Assembly: GCF_025999835.1 (NCBI RefSeq)
Contig: NZ_AP025628.1
Coordinates: 1,364,001 to 1,428,000 of the forward strand
From: Caldinitratiruptor microaerophilus
GTDB taxonomy: Bacteria > Bacillota > Sulfobacillia > Symbiobacteriales > ZC4RG38
Direction of reading: 5' to 3'
Length of the DNA: 64,000 nt
A model generated the notes under the pieces. It made no database searches. It had not been told where the DNA came from and worked only from the letters and a program-made list of their open reading frames with translations. The first letter of the stretch is position 1. Each line of letters opens with the position of its first letter. Shown in pieces: positions 58,355 to 64,000 of this stretch. Position numbers and translations under genes: made by a program.

Positions 58355-60071
58355 CGGCTCCCCTCGTTGGCATGCGCTGCGACAGCAGGGTGGATGGATC
58401 GAGCACCAACGCCACCCTGCCGTCGGCCAGGATGGCTGCACCGGCAACCCCTGGCAGCCGCCCCACGTAGTCTCCCAGGGGTTTCACCACCACGTCGCCA
58501 AGGCCCAGCGGTCGGTCGACCAGGAGGGCGAACTCTTGCCCGTCGGCCCGCACCAACAGAGCGCTGGCGCCGGTGCCTTCTTCCTGCCACCACAGGCGCC
58601 CCAGTTCGACCAGCGGCACCAGGCGGTCTTGGTGGCGCAGGGCGGCCCCCCACAGCACGCGGTTTTCTGCACCGATGCGCACCAAGCCGGTCAGACAGGA
58701 CATCGGCACCGCCACGGTCTGGTCGCCCACCTGGGCCAGCATGACCTGGAGGATGGATACGGTCAGCGGTAGCCGGATGGTGACGCGGGTCCCCCGACCG
58801 GCATCACTCTGCAGGTGCACGCTCCCGCGCAGCTGCTCCACGCTGGCCTTCACGACGTCCATGCCGACGCCGCGGCCGGAGATGTCGGTCACCTCGGAGG
58901 TCGTGGAGAACCCGGGCTGGAACACGAGCTGGAGGACTTCCTGGTCGGACAGGGCGACTGCCGTTTCCGCCGTGATGAGCCCCTTCTCCACTGCCTTGGC
59001 ACGGATGCGCGCCACGTCCATCCCCCGGCCGTCATCCTCCACCTCGATGAGCACCTCGTCCCCCTGGTCGAATGCCCGGAGCGTGATGGTGCCCGTTTCC
59101 GGCTTTCCAGCCCGGCGGCGTTCGTCCGGAGGCTCGATGCCGTGATCGGCGGCGTTGCGGATGAGATGGAGAAGCGGCGCGACCATCTCCTCGACGATCG
59201 CCTTGTCCAGCATGGTATCCTCGCCCTCACGGCGGAGGGTGAGAGGCTTACCGGTGGCAGCCGCCAGCTCGCGCACCAACCGGGTGAACCGTCGGAACAT
59301 CATGCCCACGGGCACCATACGCAGCTCCGTGGACAACTCTTGGAGCTGGCCAGAGACGGCGGACAGCTTGCCCACCGAACGGCGCAGGTCTTGTGCCAGG
59401 CGCCGGCTCTCCCCTTCCGTGCAGATCGCCTCCAGGCGGGTCGCCAGGTTGGCCAGGTGTGCCTTTTCCACCGCCAGTTCGCCCACGAGGTTGCTCAGCG
59501 TCTCCAGTCGCTCCAGGTCCACCCGGATGGTGCGCTGCTCAGCCGCCAGGTCGGTCGGCTCTTCCGTCGCGTCTCGGCCCCTGCCCCCGGCCTGTGGGGG
59601 CGGCGCGCCCGCCGCTGCGGCCTCCGGCGGGCGAAGCACTCCTTCCGGGGCTACCTCCCGTACAGCGTCCAGTTCCCCCGGCTCCACCGCCTGCCGCACC
59701 GCCGCCTCGATCCGTTCCCAGGGCGCGGTCGTACGGAGCGCCAGCCAGAAACGGCCCAACTCGTCGTCGTTCGCGATCACGAAATTGGGCCGGAACGCGG
59801 TGACCTCGCCTAGTTCGAGCAGGGCCGAATAGATCTGGTTGGCGCGGATACCGCGGAAGGAGACGCCCTCCGCAAAGATCACCTCGATGCCCACGTCCCG
59901 CACCGAGAGATCCTCGCCGGCCTCCGGCAGGGGTTCCGCCGGAGTCGGCTCCGGTTCGCCGGAAGTTCCGCCTCCCCCTGTATGGGGCAGGAACCCCGGC
60001 GGCAGGCCTCCCGACCACACGGTTGTCACGGACAGCAAGGCATGATAAAGGACCGCTCGCAGCCACTTCAT
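58326..60071 (-). CDS. cheA: CheA-type histidine kinase lacking the HPt (P1) domain
   Basis: 581 residues. A hydrophobic start and Gly/Pro linker (1-55), a P2-like domain (VGIEVIFAEGVSFRGIRANQ), P3 dimer helices (RIRVDLERLETLSNLVGELA), P4 ATPase (APLLHLIRNAADHGIEPPDE N box; VEDDGRGMD G1; PGFSTTSEVTDISGRGVGMD), and P5 CheW-like domain. No HxxKG phospho-His motif exists; the HPt is in the HPt-CheW gene four genes downstream. It overlaps cheB by four bases, so no N-terminal part is missing upstream. Confidence 0.9.
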   Translation of the reverse strand: MKWLRAVLYHALLSVTTVWSGGLPPGFLPHTGGGGTSGEPEPTPAEPLPEAGEDLSVRDVGIEVIFAEGVSFRGIRANQIYSALLELGEVTAFRPNFVIANDDELGRFWLALRTTAPWERIEAAVRQAVEPGELDAVREVAPEGVLRPPEAAAAGAPPPQAGGRGRDATEEPTDLAAEQRTIRVDLERLETLSNLVGELAVEKAHLANLATRLEAICTEGESRRLAQDLRRSVGKLSAVSGQLQELSTELRMVPVGMMFRRFTRLVRELAAATGKPLTLRREGEDTMLDKAIVEEMVAPLLHLIRNAADHGIEPPDERRRAGKPETGTITLRAFDQGDEVLIEVEDDGRGMDVARIRAKAVEKGLITAETAVALSDQEVLQLVFQPGFSTTSEVTDISGRGVGMDVVKASVEQLRGSVHLQSDAGRGTRVTIRLPLTVSILQVMLAQVGDQTVAVPMSCLTGLVRIGAENRVLWGAALRHQDRLVPLVELGRLWWQEEGTGASALLVRADGQEFALLVDRPLGLGDVVVKPLGDYVGRLPGVAGAAILADGRVALVLDPSTLLSQRMPTRGAVEVGTPVSA

Positions 60072-61150
60072 CGGAGACTGGCGACTCCTTCCACAATGGC
60101 CTCCGCGATCCGGTAATCGGGCAGGACGACCTCAGCAGCCGCTTCTTCGATGGCCGCCGCCGGCATACCGAAGATGACGGCTGTCTCCTCTGACTCGGCG
60201 ATGGTGTGCCCGCCTGCCAGACGAATGGCCTTCATGCCAGCCGCTCCGTCACGCCCCATGCCCGTCATCAGCACCCCCACCGCGCCGGTGCCGTACACGC
60301 GGGCTACGGACGTCATCATCACATCCACGGAGGGGCGGAACAGCGCGTTGGCCGGCTCCGCGGTGAGTTTGACCCGCGGCCACCCCCCGGCCCGCAGCGG
60401 TGGAATGACCACGAGGTGCACGTCACCGGGGGCCAGGTAAATGGTACCGGGCAGCAGTTCTTCCCCGTCTTCCGCCACCTTGCAGCGCAGGGGACAAACC
60501 TGATCGATGCGGGCCGCATAGCTCCGAATGAACTGTGCGGGCATGTGCTGCACATACACCACCGGGGCTGGCAAGTCGGCCGGAAGCCGGGCCAGCATCT
60601 CCACCACGTTGCGCGGGCCACCGGTCGAGGCTCCCAGCGCCACACACCGCCGTACCCCCGGCAGGGCGGCCGGGTCGGCAGGGCGACGCGGGGGGCGCGC
60701 CGCCGACCCCGGCGTGGAAGTCCCTCCTCGCCGCAGGCGGGCGCGGGCCGCCGCGATGACCCGGGCGGCCAGGTCTCGCTCCTGATCCCGCAGGTCCAAC
60801 CCTTGGCTCCCGCTTAACTTGGGAATGCAGTCCACCGCACCGGCCTCCAGGCAGGCCAGGGTGATGGGGGCGGCCTCCTGGGTACGGGCACTCACCATCA
60901 CGACCGGCGTCGGGCAGCGAGCCATGATGGTCTTGAGCGTGGTCAGCCCGTCCTGACGGGGCATGTCCACATCCAGGGTGACCACGTCAGGGCGCAGGCC
61001 CAGAACCATCTCCACGGCCTCTGCCCCGTCGCGGGCCATTCCCACCACTTCGCAGCCGTGGCGGGCCAGTATGTCCCGCAAGATGCGCCGGGAGAAAGCC
61101 GAGTCATCCACGATCAGGACCCGAACCCGGCCCGGGCCGGTCACCGTCAT
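60068..61150 (-). CDS. cheB: Chemoreceptor methylesterase CheB
   Basis: 360 residues. Receiver domain (VLIVDDSAFSRRILRDILAR, VVTLDVDMPRQDG) and esterase domain with the catalytic triad in GASTGGPRNVVEML (Ser), VYVQHMPAQFIRSYA (His) and MTGMGRDGAAGM (Asp). Complete. ATGA overlap with cheD. Confidence 0.94.
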   Translation of the reverse strand: MTVTGPGRVRVLIVDDSAFSRRILRDILARHGCEVVGMARDGAEAVEMVLGLRPDVVTLDVDMPRQDGLTTLKTIMARCPTPVVMVSARTQEAAPITLACLEAGAVDCIPKLSGSQGLDLRDQERDLAARVIAAARARLRRGGTSTPGSAARPPRRPADPAALPGVRRCVALGASTGGPRNVVEMLARLPADLPAPVVYVQHMPAQFIRSYAARIDQVCPLRCKVAEDGEELLPGTIYLAPGDVHLVVIPPLRAGGWPRVKLTAEPANALFRPSVDVMMTSVARVYGTGAVGVLMTGMGRDGAAGMKAIRLAGGHTIAESEETAVIFGMPAAAIEEAAAEVVLPDYRIAEAIVEGVASLR

Positions 61151-61641
61151 GCCCCACCACGGCCCGCAGGGAAGTGGACCGATGTATGGCCAGTGGCCAC
61201 CTCGATGCGCAAGCGCCTGGGGTTGGACCCCCCCACGTCCTCGGTCACCACCGGGATGCCGAGTGCTTCAAGAACCTCCTTAGCAGCAGCGACATTCCAC
61301 GATCCGACATCATAGACCGGGTCGGTGACACCCCGGAACATGTTCCCTCCACCGGCCAGATGAGCCACGACGCGCTCGGGCGAGGCTCCCAGCGTTACCA
61401 TCTCGGCCAAGGCGGCTGGGATCGCGAAATCGGCGCACCGTTCCGGCACCCCGCCAGGAAACCGGCTCTCGCGATCCAGGAGGATGTGGCACAGCCCCGC
61501 TACGCGCGCTTCTGGATCGTAGAGGGCCACGGCGACGCACGAGCCCAGACTGCTGGTTTCCAACGCCACTTCCGCATCCCGGCTGGCGCGGAATTGACCC
61601 ATGCGCACCTCGACGGTGCGTAACCCGCTCGCCACCGTCAC
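61147..61641 (-). CDS. cheD: Chemoreceptor deamidase CheD
   Basis: 164 residues. Catalytic Cys in LGSCVAVALYDPEARVAGLC and His in CHILLDRESR; Thr/Ser in YDVGSWNVAA region. It deamidates receptor Gln and binds CheC/CheX; the two CheX genes in the window are its possible partners. Confidence 0.92.
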   Translation of the reverse strand: MTVASGLRTVEVRMGQFRASRDAEVALETSSLGSCVAVALYDPEARVAGLCHILLDRESRFPGGVPERCADFAIPAALAEMVTLGASPERVVAHLAGGGNMFRGVTDPVYDVGSWNVAAAKEVLEALGIPVVTEDVGGSNPRRLRIEVATGHTSVHFPAGRGGA

Positions 61642-62174
61642 GCCTCCTGAACGGCGGCCTCAGCCATCCGACCGATGCCCGCGATCTCTTCTTCAGAGAA
61701 GATGCGGTCCAGGTCCAACAGAATGAGCAGTCGCTTGTCCACACGGCCGATCCCCTTGAGAAATCGGGCATCGATGCCCGCCACGATCCGGGGCGGCGGT
61801 TCGATCGCGCTGTTGGGCAGCCGCAGCACCTCGGTGATGGAGTCCACGATCAGCCCCAGGGTCATGTCGGCGAGGTTGATCACCACGATACGGCTCGTGG
61901 CGTCGTGCTCCCGAGACTCCAGGTGGAACCGGCGGCGTAGGTCCACGACCGGCAGCACCTTGCCCCGCAGATCCATGATGCCCTCGACGAAGGGGGGAGC
62001 ACCCGGCACGCGGACGATGTTGCCCACGCGGATGATCTCCTGGACCTGCATGATGTCCACGCCATACTCCTCGTTGTCCACCTTGAAGGTCACCAACTGT
62101 ACCTCGTCGGCAAGCAACTCGCCGTCTTCCTGGTCCACAACGGCCGCCTGAGCCCGGTTCCGGAGATCCGTCAT
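61638..62174 (-). CDS. cheW: Coupling protein CheW
   Basis: 178 residues: LVTFKVDNEEYGVDIMQVQE, IIRVGNIVRVPGAPPFVEGI, MDLRGKVLPVVDLRRRF. It couples receptors to CheA, in parallel with the CheW half of the HPt-CheW fusion. The tail (IGRMAEAAVQEA) is extended. ATGA overlap with cheD. Confidence 0.93.
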   Translation of the reverse strand: MTDLRNRAQAAVVDQEDGELLADEVQLVTFKVDNEEYGVDIMQVQEIIRVGNIVRVPGAPPFVEGIMDLRGKVLPVVDLRRRFHLESREHDATSRIVVINLADMTLGLIVDSITEVLRLPNSAIEPPPRIVAGIDARFLKGIGRVDKRLLILLDLDRIFSEEEIAGIGRMAEAAVQEA

Positions 62175-62192
62175 GGTCCGCCAACCCCTTTC

Positions 62193-64000
62193 TCATCCCT
62201 GGTAAAGTTGCTCAGCGGTGTTACTGATCTCTTCCACAGCCCGAGCCAGCTCGGCCATTCCGCGGGCGTTTTCCTCCGCCGCCTTCGAAGCCTCGGACGT
62301 GTTCTGGGCGATGTTCTCCGCCGCCTTGGCGATCTGACCCACGGCTGCCAACGCCTCCTGCACGTTGGTCAGCGACGTTTCCGCCTGAGCGGTGATAGCC
62401 TGTACGCCCTCGTACACGACCTTCATGTCCCGTTCGATCGTCTGGAGGCTCGTGGTGGTCCGCTTGGCGTCCTCCACCTGGCGCCGGGCGGCAACACCCG
62501 CTTCCTCGATGTCGCGCGCCACTACCAGGATCTGGTCTTGAATGTCCCGCACCACTGTCTTGATCTTGTCCGCCGCCTCGGCCGATTCCCGGGCCAGGGA
62601 ACGCACGTCCCCCGCGACGACGGCGAACCCCTTGCCGTGCTTGCCGGCACGCGCCGCCTCGATGGCGCCGTTGAGCGCCAGCAGGTTCGTCTGGATCGTC
62701 ACGTTGACGATGGTGTCCACGATCTTGTCGATCTTGCGCGCCCGGTCCTGGAGCGTCTTGATATTGCCGGCCGCCTTGAGGTTTTCTTCAGCGGCTCGAT
62801 TGATCGCGGCGATGAAGTTGTCCACGTCCACCTTGTTCTTCGCCAGGAGGTCCGACAGCTTGCGCACGTCTTCTTCGGAAGCCCGGGCGTTGTCGAGGAT
62901 GACCCGGGCGTTCGCTTCGATCTGGCGAGCCCCGGCCAAGGCCTGCTGTGCCGCTGAGGACTGCTGCTGCGCCGCAGAGTTGATCTGCTGAAGGGACGCC
63001 ATGATCTGCTGTGCGGCGCTGTTGGACTGCTGGATGGTGGCGCTCAGCTCGGCAGCGGCACTGGCCACCTCCTGGCCGGCCTTCCCGCCCTCGCTCGTAT
63101 GCTTGAGCTCGTCCGCCATCTGGGCCAGATCATCGGCTGCCGAACTGATCTCACCCAGCGCCTTGTTCTGTTCCGCCACCGCCTGCGCTGCCTGCCGGGT
63201 GGCGGTGCTGGCCTGTTCGGCGGCGTTGCTGATCTGCTGCGCTCCCTGCCGCATCTCGGCCGCCGCCTTGGCCGCCTGCGCCGACTGGTCGTTGACCTGC
63301 TGGAAACCGTCCATGACATGGGCCATGCTGTTGGCGATCACGTCGAGGCTTTCCGCGATGGCCTTTCCCTTTTCCACCTCGGCGACCGCCGCGCGGCCGA
63401 TCTGGGTGACGTCCTCGGTCACCCGGCGCACGTCTTCCTGGATGGTGGCGATCAGCTCCTTGATCTCCTTGGCCGCCGAGGCCGACGTCTCAGCCAGGGT
63501 GCGGACCTCGTCAGCCACCACGGCGAACCCCAGACCGTGCTTGCCCGCCCGTGCGGCCTCGATGGCCGCGTTGAAGGCGAGGAGGTTCGTCTGGTCTGCG
63601 ATGGCTTCCACCGTCTGCACGATCTGGCCGATCTCCGCGGACTGCCGTTCCAGCTCCGTGATGTTCTCTGCCGACTTCAGGTTGGTCTCCGCCGCAGCGT
63701 TGACGCCCTCGATGAGCTTCTGGATGTCGCGAGTCGTGTCTGCCACCACGTCACGTAGCGCTTCCATCCGGCGCAAGGAAGCTTCGGCGGCCCTGCCGGC
63801 CTCGACGGCGTTCGTCTCCACCACCTGGGCGTTCTTCAGGCTTTGGTGGGCCGCGCTCGCCGCTTCCTGTGCGGCGGAAGCGATGCCCTGCATGAGAGCA
63901 TCCAGGGATTCCGTAGCCGCCTTCGCCTGCTGGACACCGCTGGCCAGCTCGGCGGTGGCCGCCGCCAACCGCTGGGCGGCCGCCGCGCGACGGCGCTGGT
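62193..64000 (-). CDS. Chemoreceptor with two tandem MCP signalling domains (partial at edge)
   Basis: About 602 residues visible; the frame stays open to the window edge, so the N-terminus is missing. Two complete signalling tips in one chain: [20 protein letters not shown] with [17 protein letters not shown] (about 63,500-63,620), and [20 protein letters not shown] with [17 protein letters not shown] (about 62,590-62,710). The long Ala/Gln coiled coil between them ([20 protein letters not shown]) joins two hairpins. No transmembrane segment in the visible part. Starts the che operon. Confidence 0.9.
   Translation of the reverse strand, partial: QRRRAAAAQRLAAATAELASGVQQAKAATESLDALMQGIASAAQEAASAAHQSLKNAQVVETNAVEAGRAAEASLRRMEALRDVVADTTRDIQKLIEGVNAAAETNLKSAENITELERQSAEIGQIVQTVEAIADQTNLLAFNAAIEAARAGKHGLGFAVVADEVRTLAETSASAAKEIKELIATIQEDVRRVTEDVTQIGRAAVAEVEKGKAIAESLDVIANSMAHVMDGFQQVNDQSAQAAKAAAEMRQGAQQISNAAEQASTATRQAAQAVAEQNKALGEISSAADDLAQMADELKHTSEGGKAGQEVASAAAELSATIQQSNSAAQQIMASLQQINSAAQQQSSAAQQALAGARQIEANARVILDNARASEEDVRKLSDLLAKNKVDVDNFIAAINRAAEENLKAAGNIKTLQDRARKIDKIVDTIVNVTIQTNLLALNGAIEAARAGKHGKGFAVVAGDVRSLARESAEAADKIKTVVRDIQDQILVVARDIEEAGVAARRQVEDAKRTTTSLQTIERDMKVVYEGVQAITAQAETSLTNVQEALAAVGQIAKAAENIAQNTSEASKAAEENARGMAELARAVEEISNTAEQLYQG

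Noticed and set aside
1-64000. CRISPR arrays, tRNA or rRNA genes
   Set aside because: I found no regular repeat-spacer array and no recognisable tRNA or rRNA sequence by eye.

Overview
The window reads as a GC-rich, endospore-forming Bacillota chromosome. Pointers are a SigK-type sigma factor, a CotJC/Mn-catalase-like protein, GTG/TTG starts behind AGGAGG ribosome sites, and a CheD-containing chemotaxis set. The style resembles Symbiobacterium/Thermaerobacter/Limnochordia-type lineages; this is inference, not a species call.

Layout. (1) 1 to about 13,940: an integrated filamentous-phage (inovirus) genome, or most of one. It has opposed XRE regulators, a rep_trans initiator behind four regularly spaced GTGCATGC repeats, a DUF669-like ssDNA-binding protein, a run of tiny single-helix coat-like proteins, two secreted tip/adsorption candidates, a Zot/pI ATPase and a family-2 glycosyltransferase. 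A roughly 140-bp GC-rich palindrome is a good candidate for the ssDNA origin or packaging signal. HicAB and a membrane-anchored Mrr-type nuclease lie at the left edge. (2) About 13,949-22,251: host genes, including aroB-aroK-aroC-prepilin peptidase-aroE-yqeG and spore-related small genes. (3) 22,248-22,649: only the C-terminal half of sigK, starting at the NEILM codons over an AATGA, the place where skin-type elements interrupt sigK. No N-terminal half lies in the window. (4) 22,892-32,650: an unknown DNA-binding-like protein, a polysaccharide deacetylase, a fused NitT/TauT-type ABC transporter, a DUF2156 lysyltransferase-like protein with a flippase-like partner, and a winged-helix regulator.

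(5) 32,905-43,300: one apparent leftward operon. It begins with two secreted beta-sandwich surface proteins and a DUF916-like protein, and continues into a receiver whose phospho-acceptor Asp is Asn, CheX, FliG, FlhF and a small protein with an internal stop. A four-gene DDE/AAA+ transposon sits inside the DUF916-like gene; its two flanks appear to come from two different paralogues. (6) 43,400-47,650: IS1634 and DUF1670-like wreckage, an intact IS110 element, a MazF locus with a frameshifted antitoxin, and a MarR regulator. (7) 47,785-54,133: a second copy of the FliG/CheX/Asn-receiver/small-protein cassette, with a frameshifted fliG and a decayed membrane-PAS-GGDEF-EAL gene. (8) 54,416-64,000: a complete chemotaxis operon with odd architecture. 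CheA lacks its HPt (P1) domain, the HPt is fused to a CheW in another gene, a HEAT-repeat protein sits between cheR and cheA, and the receptor at the edge carries two MCP signalling tips in tandem.

Working picture: the phage is a self-contained module. Regions 5, 7 and 8 look like one signalling system in which a remodelled chemotaxis pathway feeds duplicated receiver/CheX/FliG units, one of them genetically tied to cell-surface fibre-like proteins. Function is inferred from family membership and gene order only.
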